Below, one piece after another: positions 18,200-29,100 of a DNA stretch of 64,000 nt. Every line of letters begins with the position of its first letter. Position 1 is the stretch's first letter. The notes under the pieces are model-generated. The model was not told where the DNA came from, did not search any database, and saw only the letters and a list, made by a program, of their open reading frames with translations. The translations under genes and the position numbers were made by a program. This DNA is from Mucilaginibacter jinjuensis (GTDB taxonomy: Bacteria > Bacteroidota > Bacteroidia > Sphingobacteriales > Sphingobacteriaceae), in assembly GCF_028596025.1 (NCBI RefSeq), contig NZ_CP117167.1:558001-622000 (forward strand), read 5' to 3'.

Positions 18200-19507
18200 A
18201 TGAAATTTTTAAGAACTGTATTCTTTTTCGTGCTTGCGCTCACCGCCGTAAATGCCTTTGCGCAAAGCAGTGCTGAGCTAAAACGCCGTCGTGATAAATT
18301 AAACGAAGAGCTTCAGCAATTGAACGATGAATACGAGGCTACTGCAAAAAATAAGAAAACCACGCTTAAACAGCTTAATATTTTAAAAGCGCAAATTAGC
18401 TTACGCGAAGATAAGATCAACACACTTAACTCTGAGGTTCGCCTTTTGGGTAACCAGATTAACGAAAATACCAACAACGTACACTCGCTACAAAGCCAGC
18501 TCGATCAGCTAAAGAAAGAGTATGCGGCGATGATTGTTTTCGCTTATCATAACCAGAGCGCCTACAACAAGCTGATGTTTGTTTTTGCATCGCAGGATTT
18601 TAACCAGGCCTATAAGCGTTTAACCTATTTACAGCAATTTGGTACTTATCGCCAGCGCCAGGCCGAATCGATCCAGGGCACCCAAAAGGAGTTAAAGGTA
18701 AAGATTAACGAACTCGACCGTACCAAAGATCAGCAAAGCACGCTGTTAAAAGACCAGGAAAAAGAAAAACAAACGCTTGGTCAGGAAAAAAATAGTCAGC
18801 TGGCAGTCATAAGTGACCTCTCTAAACACCAGGGCGAATTAAAGCAGCAACTGAAGGATGCGCAACAACAAAAGGCTAAAATAGAGTCGCAAATCAGGGT
18901 TGCCATCCGCCGCGAAGTAGAAGAAGCGCGCAGAAAAGCGGAAGCAGAAGCAAGGGCCGCTGCCGCACGTGCTGCTGCCGAAAGGGCAAGGTTAGCCGCT
19001 GCCAATCCGGGTAGCCCTGCGCCTAAAGAGCCTGCACCGGCCGCTGCAAAAGCATCAACTAATAGTGAACTGCTAAATGCTACACCGGAGTTTGCCAAAC
19101 TATCAAACGACTTTTTAGGTAACAAAGGCCGCTTGCCATGGCCGGTTGCTAATGGCGTAATTACGCAGGAGTTTGGTTTAACGTACATTGAAGGTATTAA
19201 AACCGACAACCCGGGTATTGATATCCGTACCAATTCGGGCGCAGGGGTAAGGGCTATCTTTTCGGGCGAGGTTACCAGCGTAAACAATATTAGTGGTACT
19301 TACCTCGTTGTAGTAAGGCACGGTGAATACTTTACCGCCTACGCCAACCTAAAATCAGTAAGTGTATCTAAAGGAGATAAAATTGGTATCAAGCAAAACC
19401 TGGGTACGGTAGCCACTGATGGCGCTACAGGCGAAACGCAGGTACATTTTGAGTTATACAAAGGTCAAAATGCTGTGAATCCTAAGTTATGGCTTGCTAC
19501 TCAATAA
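18200..19507 (+). CDS. EnvC-like murein hydrolase activator (coiled coil plus degenerate M23)
   Basis: A 435-residue protein: signal peptide (to about AFAQ), long coiled coil (about 25-230), Ala-rich linker, and a C-terminal LytM/M23 fold. Zinc ligands of active M23 peptidases are partly missing: NPGIDIRT replaces the usual H-x-x-x-D start, YANL replaces the usual Y-x-H-L, and only one histidine is kept in QVHFEL. It is therefore probably a catalytically dead activator of cell-wall amidases during division, like EnvC, rather than a peptidase. Confidence 0.88.
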   Translation: MKFLRTVFFFVLALTAVNAFAQSSAELKRRRDKLNEELQQLNDEYEATAKNKKTTLKQLNILKAQISLREDKINTLNSEVRLLGNQINENTNNVHSLQSQLDQLKKEYAAMIVFAYHNQSAYNKLMFVFASQDFNQAYKRLTYLQQFGTYRQRQAESIQGTQKELKVKINELDRTKDQQSTLLKDQEKEKQTLGQEKNSQLAVISDLSKHQGELKQQLKDAQQQKAKIESQIRVAIRREVEEARRKAEAEARAAAARAAAERARLAAANPGSPAPKEPAPAAAKASTNSELLNATPEFAKLSNDFLGNKGRLPWPVANGVITQEFGLTYIEGIKTDNPGIDIRTNSGAGVRAIFSGEVTSVNNISGTYLVVVRHGEYFTAYANLKSVSVSKGDKIGIKQNLGTVATDGATGETQVHFELYKGQNAVNPKLWLATQ

Positions 19508-19538
19508 ATTATATTAAACTTTGAGTATTTAATTTGTC

Positions 19539-19546
19539 TATATTTG
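19539..19546 (+). promoter_or_regulatory. TAnnTTTG promoter box of the tat genes
   Basis: TATATTTG with TTTG at 19520-19523 upstream (15-base spacer). Its place downstream of the alternative TTG start at 19534 favours the ATG at 19564 as the true start. Confidence 0.55.
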
Positions 19547-19563
19547 TAAATTCATTCATCAAT

Positions 19564-20079
19564 ATGTTACACCCCGTTTTTTTATTCCTAAATATTGGTA
19601 CCCCCGAAATGATCTTGATCATGTTCGTGGCCCTGTTGCTTTTTGGCGGAGAAAAGCTTCCTCAAATTGCTAAAGGCCTGGGTAAAGGGATACGCGATTT
19701 TAAGGATGCATCAGAAGGCGTTAAACGCGAGATACACAACCAGATTAATAACTTTGAAGAAAAGAATGAAGCTGTTGTTGCTCCTGAGCCTGATAAAGAC
19801 CTGCCGGTTGTGGCTAATACCGTAGCCCTGTCAGATCCTTTTGCACCACCAGCGGTAGCAGAACATCATGAAGCCCCTGCACTGGAAGAGCATCATGAAA
19901 ATGCAATACCAACCATAAACCAACACAACGATATAGCACCTGCAGGCGAAAGCCATGCAGACCTGTCGCACCTGGCAACGCCGGTACATACCGAAGTTAC
20001 GCACGTGGCAGAAAACCATATCACTCTTTCGCACGTAAGTGAAGAACCTGGTACGAATACTGAGGAGAAAAAAAGTTAA
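19564..20079 (+). CDS. TatA/TatB-family translocase subunit with His-rich tail
   Basis: A 171-residue protein with the Tat hallmark: short N-terminus, one membrane helix (LILIMFVALLLFGGEKLP with the GGEKLP hinge) and an amphipathic helix (IAKGLGKGIRDFKDASEGVK). Tat moves folded proteins across the inner membrane. The long C-terminal region is rich in His, Glu, Ala and Pro, with many HH/EHHE motifs, unlike ordinary TatA; length is closer to TatB. A second, short TatA follows after 40 bases; tatC is not in the window. Confidence 0.88.
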   Translation: MLHPVFLFLNIGTPEMILIMFVALLLFGGEKLPQIAKGLGKGIRDFKDASEGVKREIHNQINNFEEKNEAVVAPEPDKDLPVVANTVALSDPFAPPAVAEHHEAPALEEHHENAIPTINQHNDIAPAGESHADLSHLATPVHTEVTHVAENHITLSHVSEEPGTNTEEKKS

Positions 20080-20119
20080 GACACAAGAATAATATTAATC
20101 ATATAAATTAAAAATCATC

Positions 20120-20293
20120 ATGGGTGGATTAGGCGCACCAGAAATCATTCTGATTATCATCGCAATTTTAATTCTGTTTGGCGGAAAGAAAATTCCTGAA
20201 CTAATGAAAGGTTTAGGCAAAGGCGTAAAAGAATTTAAAGACGCTCAGAACGGCGATTCTGAACCAAAAAGAGAAGAAAAAACTAACGTTTAA
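20120..20293 (+). CDS. tatA: Sec-independent translocase protein TatA (57 aa)
   Basis: A 57-residue protein beginning [17 protein letters not shown]: one membrane helix, the hinge [10 protein letters not shown], an amphipathic helix [13 protein letters not shown] and a charged tail ending EEKTNV. This is the standard TatA layout. TatA oligomers form the passage for folded twin-arginine substrates recognised by TatBC. It is co-transcribed with the longer paralogue upstream and followed by a strong terminator. Confidence 0.93.
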   Translation: MGGLGAPEIILIIIAILILFGGKKIPELMKGLGKGVKEFKDAQNGDSEPKREEKTNV

Positions 20294-20341
20294 TTTCGTT
20301 TAGTTTCTATTCATATTGTCTGGTTACTATACCGGATTGGT

Positions 20342-20391
20342 AAACTTATTAGTTGAAATTATGCTTTCAACTAATAAGTTTTTTTATTTTT
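20342..20391 (+). terminator. Terminator after tatA
   Basis: Perfect 17 bp inverted repeat (AAACTTATTAGTTGAAA and its complement, 20342-20358 with 20365-20381), six-base loop, then TTTTATTTTT. It ends just before the gatA ATG. Confidence 0.9.
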
Positions 20392-20396
20392 AGCCC

Positions 20397-21827
20397 ATGG
20401 CTAAAACTTATACTTCTTTAAGTGAGATAAAAAACGAACTGCTGCAAGGCGGTATCACTGTAGAAGGTCTTGTAAAAAATTACCTGGCGCAAGCCAAAGC
20501 AAATGTGCATCTAAACGCTTTTAACGAAGTTTTTGAAGAAGAAGCACTTGCACATGCTATTGAAATTGACGAAAAACTGAAAGCCGGTACCGCAGGTAAA
20601 TTGGCCGGTATGGTTATCAGCATAAAAGATAATATTCTTTACAAGGGGCATAAAGCTACGGCATCATCCAAAATACTGGATAATTATACTGCCATTTACT
20701 CCTCAACCATAGTAGAACGTTTACTGGCCGAAGATGCCGTTATCATTGGCCGTTGCAACTGCGACGAGTTTGCCATGGGCGCATCAAACGAAAGCTCGTA
20801 TTACGGCCCTGTAAAAAACCATGCCGACGAAAGCCGTGTGCCGGGTGGTTCATCAGGAGGCTCGGCAGTTAGCGTGCAGGCCGGTATGTGCCATGCAGCC
20901 ATTGGTACAGATACAGGTGGCTCGGTGAGGCAACCTGCATCGTTTTGTAATGCCATTGGTTTTAAACCAACTTATGGCCGTATATCACGTCATGGTATTA
21001 TAGCTTACGCATCGTCTTTCGATCAGGTAGGCACAATCACCAATTCTATTGAAGATGCAGCGTTGCTGTTAGAAATAATGGCTGGTAAAGATGCTTTTGA
21101 TAGTACGCTGATCCAGGCAGAAGTACCGGCTTACAGCACTGAATTGAAAGCAGAAACTGCACCTAAAAAAATAGCCTACTTGCGCGAAGCGTTGGAGCGC
21201 CCGGGACTTGATCCGCAGATTAAAGATGCTTTACTGAAATCAATAGAAGATTTAAAAGCAGCCGGGCATACTGTAGAACCGGTATCTTTCGAATACCTCG
21301 ATTACGTTGTGCCAACCTATTATATCCTCACTATGGCCGAGGCTTCATCAAACTTAGCCCGGTATGATGGCGTGCACTATGGCTACCGCAGCCCAAAGGC
21401 AACCGATTTAATGTCGACCTATAAACTCTCCCGTTCCGAAGGTTTTGGGGTAGAAGTGAAGCGGCGCATTATGTTAGGTACGTTTATTTTGAGCGCAGGC
21501 TACTATGATGCCTACTACACCAAAGCGCAAAAAATGCGCAGATTGATCCGCGAAAAAACAGAGGAAATCCTTGATAACTGTGACTTTATCCTGACACCCA
21601 CCGCGCCCGAACCTGCGTATAAGTTGGGTAGAGAAGAGAAGGATCCTGTGGTTGCTTACCTGGCCGATATATTTACGGTGCAGGCTTCATTATCCGGTAT
21701 GCCGGCAATATCGTTACCAGTAAAAGTTGAAAAAGATGCACTGCCGTTTGGCTTGCAGCTGGTTGCCAAAAGGTTCGCAGAACAGGAACTGTTAAATTTC
21801 TCAAAAACGTTTTTAAATCTGAGTTAA
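20397..21827 (+). CDS. gatA: Glutamyl-tRNA(Gln) amidotransferase subunit A
   Basis: Glutaminase subunit of GatCAB, which converts Glu-tRNA(Gln) (and Asp-tRNA(Asn)) to the amide form. The 476-residue amidase-signature protein shows the catalytic Ser-Ser-Lys set: lysine in ISIKDNI, the serine-rich GGSSGGSAVSVQAG and GTDTGGSVRQPA. gatB and gatC are not adjacent. It is separated from tatA by a terminator, so it has its own transcript. Confidence 0.96.
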   Translation: MAKTYTSLSEIKNELLQGGITVEGLVKNYLAQAKANVHLNAFNEVFEEEALAHAIEIDEKLKAGTAGKLAGMVISIKDNILYKGHKATASSKILDNYTAIYSSTIVERLLAEDAVIIGRCNCDEFAMGASNESSYYGPVKNHADESRVPGGSSGGSAVSVQAGMCHAAIGTDTGGSVRQPASFCNAIGFKPTYGRISRHGIIAYASSFDQVGTITNSIEDAALLLEIMAGKDAFDSTLIQAEVPAYSTELKAETAPKKIAYLREALERPGLDPQIKDALLKSIEDLKAAGHTVEPVSFEYLDYVVPTYYILTMAEASSNLARYDGVHYGYRSPKATDLMSTYKLSRSEGFGVEVKRRIMLGTFILSAGYYDAYYTKAQKMRRLIREKTEEILDNCDFILTPTAPEPAYKLGREEKDPVVAYLADIFTVQASLSGMPAISLPVKVEKDALPFGLQLVAKRFAEQELLNFSKTFLNLS

Positions 21828-21888
21828 AGTTATTATTTTAGTCAAACCAATTTTAACCTTAGCACACAGGCATTTAAATATTTTTAGG

Positions 21889-23145
21889 ATGAAATTTTAT
21901 ACTGTTGTTGCTTTAGTGCTGTTGTCAAAAATTTCCCTTGCCGCTTCCGGCCCGGGTATGCATTCAGACTCTACGGTTGCTACTAAAGCTTTTTCTGTTA
22001 GCCCTTTAAAACGCGATACAGCAAAAAGTTTTACGCCCGCCGCTCAGTTTGCTAATGCACCTGGTGGCTCTATGAAGAGCCGGTTAACAGCTATTCAAAA
22101 AGATGTGCCTTTAGATTACAATGAGTTTGTACAAAGCTACATCGACAATTATACAGGCCGCCGCGATGAGCTTGGCCGTATAATGGGCTTATCTAAATAC
22201 TATTTCCCTATCTACGAAAAGGCTTTCCGCGAAGCGGGAATCCCCGAAGAAATTAAGTTCCTTTCTATAGTTGAGTCGGCATTAAACCCTAATGCCGTGT
22301 CGCGCGTTGGTGCAACCGGCCCTTGGCAATTTATGTCGACTACTGGTCGTACCTACGGCTTGGCCATCAACAACTACGTTGATGAGCGCCGCGACCCAAT
22401 CCAGGCCAGTTACGCAGCTGCAGCATACATCAAAGACGCTTACCAGGAGTTTGGTGACTGGCTTTTGGCCATTGCAGCCTACAACTGCGGTAAAGGCAGT
22501 GTAGAACGCGCTATCGAAAAAGGCCATTCAATGGATTATTGGGTTATTCGTCAGTACTTGCCTGTTGAAACACGTGGCTATGTACCAGCTTATATAGCAG
22601 TAGCTTATTTAATGAACTATTACGAGCAGCATAGAATAACGCCGCAAGTATGCGCCCTACCATTACAGACGGATACCGTTACGGTGAATAAGTTTGTATC
22701 GTTCAGCAATGTATCAAGGGTGTTAAATATTACTACAGATCAGTTGGTTTCACTTAACCCATCTTACCGTATGATGGTGGTTAACGGTACTGCCGCTGCA
22801 CCACGTAAATTGATTATCCCGAAGATCCAGACAGAGAAGTTCAAGGTGTTCTATGATGCTTTAAACAACAACGCACTTAGCGTACCACCAATGGCTGTAG
22901 TTAACACGCAGGAGGTTGATGCAGGTGGTATAGATGCCATGCCGGCTTATCATACTGTTAAAAAAAGTGAAAGTTTAGCAGATATTGCCGATAAGTTCGG
23001 TATCGAATTAAACGACCTGATAGCATGGAACCATTTGCATGGCAATAAAGCTACGCCAGGCCAAACCTTAAAGCTTCAGGATGGAAGCACGGGTGCTGCT
23101 ATGGCATCAAAAGTTACCAAACCGGCTATTGCTGCGGGTTTGTAA
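21889..23145 (+). CDS. Lytic transglycosylase with LysM domain (MltD-like)
   Basis: Cleaves the glycan strands of peptidoglycan. The 418-residue protein has a signal peptide, an SLT catalytic domain (about residues 95-230) with the catalytic glutamate in SIVESALNPNAVS and the family blocks GATGPWQFM and AAYNCGKGSVERA, and a C-terminal LysM wall-binding domain (about 353-398, YHTVKKSESLADIADKFGI). A weaker LysM-like segment lies near residue 265. It is followed by a hairpin terminator. Confidence 0.93.
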   Translation: MKFYTVVALVLLSKISLAASGPGMHSDSTVATKAFSVSPLKRDTAKSFTPAAQFANAPGGSMKSRLTAIQKDVPLDYNEFVQSYIDNYTGRRDELGRIMGLSKYYFPIYEKAFREAGIPEEIKFLSIVESALNPNAVSRVGATGPWQFMSTTGRTYGLAINNYVDERRDPIQASYAAAAYIKDAYQEFGDWLLAIAAYNCGKGSVERAIEKGHSMDYWVIRQYLPVETRGYVPAYIAVAYLMNYYEQHRITPQVCALPLQTDTVTVNKFVSFSNVSRVLNITTDQLVSLNPSYRMMVVNGTAAAPRKLIIPKIQTEKFKVFYDALNNNALSVPPMAVVNTQEVDAGGIDAMPAYHTVKKSESLADIADKFGIELNDLIAWNHLHGNKATPGQTLKLQDGSTGAAMASKVTKPAIAAGL

Positions 23146-23178
23146 GCTCAAATTGTATTTATAATTCATAAAATATTG

Positions 23179-23208
23179 AAGGCGCATTATCCTTGTAATG
23201 CGCCTTTC
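23179..23208 (+). terminator. Terminator after the lytic transglycosylase gene
   Basis: AAGGCGCATTA (23179-23189) pairs perfectly with TAATGCGCCTT (23196-23206), followed by a short T-rich run. Confidence 0.8.
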
Positions 23209-23264
23209 TATTGTAGTATACAGTTGAAAAAGAATTGTAATTTTACAGCCTGAATTTGAGAAGA

Positions 23265-25547
23265 ATGAACAAAACTAACCGCAACCTCGACGCTCTTAAT
23301 TACCACTCAAAAGGGCGCCCTGGTAAAATACAAGTAGTACCAACCAAACCAACCAATTCGCAACGTGATTTAACAATGGCTTACTCACCGGGCGTTGCGC
23401 AGCCATGTTTGGAAATTGCCAAAAACGTTGATGATGTTTATAAATACACTGCAAAAGGTAACCTGGTAGCTGTAATTAGCAACGGTACCGCAGTATTAGG
23501 TTTAGGCAACATCGGCCCCGAGGCCAGCAAACCTGTAATGGAAGGTAAAGGCCTTCTGTTTAAGATCTATGCTGATATCGACGTTTTCGATTTAGAGATC
23601 AACGCTACTACGGTTGATGAGTTTGTAAATATTGTAAAGGCCCTTGAGCCAACCTTCGGCGGTGTAAACCTCGAGGATATATCGGCCCCTACCTGTTTCG
23701 AGATAGAGCGCCGTTTAAAAGCCGAGATGAACATCCCGGTAATGCACGATGATCAGCATGGTACAGCCATCATCTCGGGCGCAGCCCTGATGAATGCCTG
23801 CGAATTGCAGGGCAAAATATTAAGCCAGATAAAAATGGTAGTTAACGGCGCAGGTGCTGCTGCTGTGAGCTGCTCAAAAATGTACCTGTCGCTGGGTGTT
23901 AAGCCAGAGAATCTGGTGATGTTTGATATTAACGGTGTGCTGGATCAAACCCGTACCGATCTGGACGAGATGCGCCAGCAATTCGCTACCCATCGTACAG
24001 ATGTTACAACTTTGGCCGATGCCATGAAAGATGCCGACGTATTTGTTGGTCTTTCTGCCGGTAATGTGGTGAGTCAGGATATGGTACGCAGCATGGCCCC
24101 AAACCCTATTGTGTTTGCTATGGCCAACCCCGAGCCAGAGATTGATTACGAAAGTGCCATTGCTACCCGCGATGATTTAATTATGGCAACCGGCCGTTCC
24201 GATTTTCCTAACCAGGTAAATAACGTGTTGGGTTTCCCATATATCTTCCGTGGTGCACTTGATGTAAGGGCTACTGCCATTAACGAAGAAATGAAACAGG
24301 CAGCAGCCATTGCCATTGCCGAGCTGACTAAAAAGCCGGTACCGGAAGCGGTGAACCTGGCTTATAACGCCAAGAACCTGAAATTCGGCAGGGATTATAT
24401 TATCCCTAAACCGATGGATCAGCGCCTGATCACCGAGGTATCTATCGCAGTAGCTAAAGCAGCTGTAAATTCGGGTGTGGCACGTAAAGTAATTACCGAC
24501 TGGGATGCTTATTCGGAAGAACTAAGAAGCCGCATTGGTAAGGATGATCGCTTATTGCGTAATATCTCTATCCAGGCCAAGCAAAATCCAAAACGTGTGG
24601 TATTTGCCGAGGCTGATAATTACAAGATTTTAAAGGCTGCCCAGATTGTAAAAGACGAGGGTATTGCTACGCCGATATTATTGGGTAACATCGATAAGAT
24701 TAAAAGGATCATCGAAGAAACCGAGCTGGAGCTTGGTGATGTTCGGATGATTGATCCGCGTAAAGAAAACGCACCTTGTGTTGAAGAGTACGCCGAGTAC
24801 CTGTACAACAAACGCCAGCGCCGCGGCATAACCCTTTACGAAGCCCGCAAAATGATGTGGGACCGTAACTACTACGGTGCCTGCATGGTGCAGTTTGGTG
24901 AGGCAGATGCTTTGATCTCGGGCTTAACCAAAAGTTATGTAAGCACGATAAAACCAGCTTTACAAATTATCGGTACCGAGCCGGGTGTAAGCCGTGTGGC
25001 GGGTATGTACATGATGATAACGCCTAAAGGCCCTGTGTTTTTCGGTGATACAACCGTTAACGTAAACCCAACAGTTGATGAGCTGGTAGATATTACTGTA
25101 CTGGTTGAACGCTCTGTACAACAGTTTAACATCCAGCCAAGGGTGGCGTTGCTATCATACTCTAACTTTGGCTCTAATGATGGTATCATCCCCGAGAAAT
25201 CACGGGAAGCGGTAAAGATCTTACACGAGAAATACCCCGATATGATTGTTGATGGTGAGATGCAGGCCAACTTTGCCATTAACTCAGATTTGCTGGGAGA
25301 TAACTTCCCATTCTCAACCTTAAACGGTAAGCCTGCCAATACATTGATATTCCCTAACCTCGAGTCGGGTAACATTGCTTACAAGCTGTTGCAGGAGCTT
25401 GGCGGCGCCGAAGCAGTAGGCCCAATTTTGCTGGGCTTGAACAAACCGGTACACGTTTTACAATTGGGCAGCTCTGTTCGTGAAATTGTAAACATGATTA
25501 CCATTGCCGTGCTGGATGCACAGCAAAAAGAACAAAATGAACGATAA
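23265..25547 (+). CDS. maeB: NADP-dependent malic enzyme, phosphotransacetylase fusion
   Basis: Oxidatively decarboxylates malate to pyruvate, giving NADPH. The N-terminal part (about 1-430) holds the malic-enzyme blocks [40 protein letters not shown] and NGAGAAAVS; the C-terminal part (about 440-760) is a phosphotransacetylase-like domain that in MaeB enzymes serves regulation. The length of 760 residues fits. ATG at 23265 is chosen over an in-frame TTG nine bases upstream. ruvA follows after 35 bases. Confidence 0.95.
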   Translation: MNKTNRNLDALNYHSKGRPGKIQVVPTKPTNSQRDLTMAYSPGVAQPCLEIAKNVDDVYKYTAKGNLVAVISNGTAVLGLGNIGPEASKPVMEGKGLLFKIYADIDVFDLEINATTVDEFVNIVKALEPTFGGVNLEDISAPTCFEIERRLKAEMNIPVMHDDQHGTAIISGAALMNACELQGKILSQIKMVVNGAGAAAVSCSKMYLSLGVKPENLVMFDINGVLDQTRTDLDEMRQQFATHRTDVTTLADAMKDADVFVGLSAGNVVSQDMVRSMAPNPIVFAMANPEPEIDYESAIATRDDLIMATGRSDFPNQVNNVLGFPYIFRGALDVRATAINEEMKQAAAIAIAELTKKPVPEAVNLAYNAKNLKFGRDYIIPKPMDQRLITEVSIAVAKAAVNSGVARKVITDWDAYSEELRSRIGKDDRLLRNISIQAKQNPKRVVFAEADNYKILKAAQIVKDEGIATPILLGNIDKIKRIIEETELELGDVRMIDPRKENAPCVEEYAEYLYNKRQRRGITLYEARKMMWDRNYYGACMVQFGEADALISGLTKSYVSTIKPALQIIGTEPGVSRVAGMYMMITPKGPVFFGDTTVNVNPTVDELVDITVLVERSVQQFNIQPRVALLSYSNFGSNDGIIPEKSREAVKILHEKYPDMIVDGEMQANFAINSDLLGDNFPFSTLNGKPANTLIFPNLESGNIAYKLLQELGGAEAVGPILLGLNKPVHVLQLGSSVREIVNMITIAVLDAQQKEQNER

Positions 25548-25582
25548 GCACAAGGCTTTTTAAATTATATTAGCTGTAGATA

Positions 25583-26167
25583 ATGTTTGATTATATCGAA
25601 GGTAAATTAGTGTTTAAATCGCCGGCATACGCGGTTATTGATGTGGGCGGCATAGGCTACCACATCAATATATCCGTTCATACTTTTGCCAAATTAAAAG
25701 ATTTAAATCAGTTTAAACTTTATACCTGGTTACACGTAAAAGAGGACGCTCATACGCTTTATGGCTTTGGCGATGAAGGCGAGCGCCGCCTGTTTTTGCA
25801 CCTGATCTCGGTTTCGGGTATCGGGCCAAATACGGCAAGGATGATGCTCTCGTCCATTACGCCCGAGGAGATACAGGAAGCCATTGTGGCCGGCCATGTA
25901 GCAACCATACAGCGTATAAAAGGTATCGGCCCCAAATCGGCCCAAAGGCTGATACTGGAGTTACAGGATAAATTGAAGAAAGATGGACCAGGTACGCTGA
26001 TAAATGCGCCTGTAAATTATACTGTTAAAGATGAGGCATTAAGTGCATTGATTATGCTGGGGTTTGCACGTAACATAGCCGAAAAAGTACTTGAAAGTGA
26101 AATTAGAAAACAAACCGGCAGCTTAAATGTGGAGCAGCTTATAAAAGCTGCGCTAAAAAATTTATAG
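25583..26167 (+). CDS. ruvA: Holliday junction DNA helicase subunit RuvA
   Basis: Binds four-way DNA junctions and loads the RuvB motor for branch migration. 194 residues: N-terminal OB fold beginning MFDYIEGKLVFKSPAY, helix-hairpin-helix motifs (VSGIGPNTARMML and IKGIGPKSAQRLI), and a C-terminal RuvB-binding domain. ruvB and ruvC are not adjacent; sprA follows after 30 bases, a neighbourhood I recall from related Bacteroidota. Confidence 0.96.
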   Translation: MFDYIEGKLVFKSPAYAVIDVGGIGYHINISVHTFAKLKDLNQFKLYTWLHVKEDAHTLYGFGDEGERRLFLHLISVSGIGPNTARMMLSSITPEEIQEAIVAGHVATIQRIKGIGPKSAQRLILELQDKLKKDGPGTLINAPVNYTVKDEALSALIMLGFARNIAEKVLESEIRKQTGSLNVEQLIKAALKNL

Positions 26168-26197
26168 ATTTATAGTAGAATTTTTTTTGCTGATCGC

Positions 26198-29100
26198 TTG
26201 ATTAAAAACCTTACGCTAAAAGTTGTAGTTCTTTTCGTTCTGATTGCTGCTTTTGGCGGCACCAGCTACACTTTTGCCCAGCAAACTCAGCCTGTAATTC
26301 CTAAAGATTCTACTAAAAGACAACCCCAACCCGCCATTGCGCCCACACGCAGAAACGATTCGGTTACCGTACAGCAATCATTATACCCATTAGGCACACG
26401 CAACAGCCGCATGTTGCAGGGCGTGTTAGAGCCCGACCCTCCGGGCCTGGTGCGTACCGTTACTTACGACCCTGCCTCTAACATGTATATTTTAACCGAA
26501 AAGGTTGGTAACATGTATTACAGGGCCCCGCAATACCTAAACTTTACGCAATACCTCGCGCTGATGCAGCAGCAAAACCAGCGGCAGTATTTCCAGCAAT
26601 TGTCTGATAATTATGCGTATGCTTCACAGCAGCCCGGTTTTATACCTCAAATGAATATCCATAACCAAACCTTCGAGCAGATATTCGGGAGTTCGGTAAT
26701 TGACATTCGTCCGCAGGGATCAGCTGAGATGATATTTGCGGGGCAGGTTAACAGTAATAATAACCCGCTGTATAATACCAAGCAGCGCAGCGTTTTCAAC
26801 TTCAACTTCGATCAAAAGATCCAGATGAACGTTACCGGTAATATTGGAGATAAGCTGAAAATCACCACCAATTACAATACCGATGCGCAATTCCAGTTTG
26901 ATAACCAGATCAAGATCGATTACACCGGCCACCCCGATGAAATTATCCAGAAGATAGAGCTCGGTACGGTAAGCATGCCGCTTAATACCACGTTAATTAC
27001 AGGTACACAGGCATTGTTCGGTTTAAAAACTAAACTCAAATTTGGTAAGTTGGATGTAACCAGTATCTTCTCGCAGCAGCGGTCTCAAACAAAAACCATT
27101 ACTATTACCAATGGTGCGCAGCAGGGTACATTCAGGTTAACACCAGCCGATTACGAGGCCAACAAGCACTATTTTCTGGCCCAGTTTTTCAGGGACAACT
27201 ATAACAAGGCGCTGGCTAATATCCCCATCATCAGTTCGAACGTAAACATTACCAAAATTGAGGTTTGGACTACCAACCGTACCAGTACCACGACTGATTC
27301 GCGCGATATCATGGCTTTCCTCGATCTGGGTGAGAATAAACCATATAACACTGCTTTAATTAGTGGTGCAGGCGGCACGGGCTTACCTGCAGGTTTTACA
27401 AGTAATAACTTCCCGCAACAATCAAACAACCTGTTGCAAAGAATCAACGCTTTACCCGGTAACCCGCGGTATACCAGTTCGAGCGCCATTGCACAATTCT
27501 TCCAGCCAAGCGGTTCTACAGATAACTACGCCAAGCTTACTTACGCACGTAAGTTAACAGATAAAGAGTACACGCTGCATCCGCAATTGGGTTATATCTC
27601 CCTAAACTATCCGTTGAATAATGATGAAGTTTTGGCCGTAGCATACCGCTATACTTATAATGGTGTAGAATACCAGGTGGGTGAGTTTTCGACAGACGTA
27701 CCTGTAGATCCGGTTAACCCAAAAACGCTGTATGTAAAGTTATTAAAGAATACCCTGCTGAAAACCAATTTGCCAACCTGGAAACTGATGATGAAAAACA
27801 TCTATTCGCTGGGTGCATATCAAATCAGTCCGTCTAATTTCAAAATGCAGATCACCCGTTTGGATGAAAGCTCTGGTATCGAAAAGCCGATTATGGACGA
27901 GGGTACCAAAACAAAGAGTAAACTCTGGATCCAACTCACAGACCTCGATAACCTGAATGCGCAGAACGATAAGCAACCGGATGGGTATTTCGACTTTTTA
28001 GAGGGCATTACGATCGACTCGCAAAACGGACGGGTGATGTTTCCCGTCGTCGAACCTTTCGGTTCCGACCTGGCCAAGCAGTTTGCGCCCGGCGAAACAG
28101 ACCTCATTAAACGGTATACGTATCAGCCGATATACGATTCTACAAAAACTATTGCACAGCAACTTTTCCCTAATTTAAACAGGTATATCATTAAGGGTAC
28201 GTATTCGTCGCAAGGCGGGTCAGAGTATCAGCTGAATGCTTTGAATATACCACAGGGTTCGGTTGTGGTAACAGCCGGTAGTTTGAAATTAACAGAAGGC
28301 ACGGACTTCAGCGTTGATTATAACAGCGGCCGGATCAGGATCATTAACCAGGCTTTGCTTTCATCGGGCCAGCCTATCAATGTAACTATCGAGAATAATG
28401 AACTGTTCGGTGTTCAGCAGAAATCACTCTATGGTACCCGGCTGGATTATAAGATGAATAATAACCTGAGCCTGGGCGGTACCCTGATGCACCTGACTGA
28501 ACAACCCATCACGCAGAAGGAAATTGTTGGTCAGGAATCCATCTCCAATACCATCTGGGGGCTCGATGCTAATTATAGTTCGCAATCGCGGTTACTCACC
28601 AGGCTGGTTAACAAAATACCGGGCATAAGCACTAAAGCCCCGTCCTCCATTGCATTTAATGGCGAGTTTGCCCAGTTGCTGCCGGGTAACCCAAGCGCGC
28701 TCAATTTTGCGGGCTCTAAAAAGGGAACTTCTTACCTGGACGATTTTGAAAACAGTACCTCTGTTATCGATATTAAAAGCGCTACGGCCTGGCAAATTTC
28801 GGGAACACCGCAAATGTTTAAGGAGGCGCAAAACTTTAACGATCTCAGTTATGGTTACAACCGTGCCCGGCTTGCCTTCTATAACATCGACCCTATATTT
28901 TATACCAATACCAGCACGGTACTAACCGGTAACACACGGGCCGAACTCTCCAATCATTATGTTCGTGAAGTGCTGGAGACCGAGGTATTCCCTTACAAAC
29001 AATCGGTAACCGGCCAGCCACTTATTTTACCTACGCTGGATGTGGCTTTTTATCCAACTATCCGCGGTCCGTATAACTACAGTACCACAGGTGTAAACAG

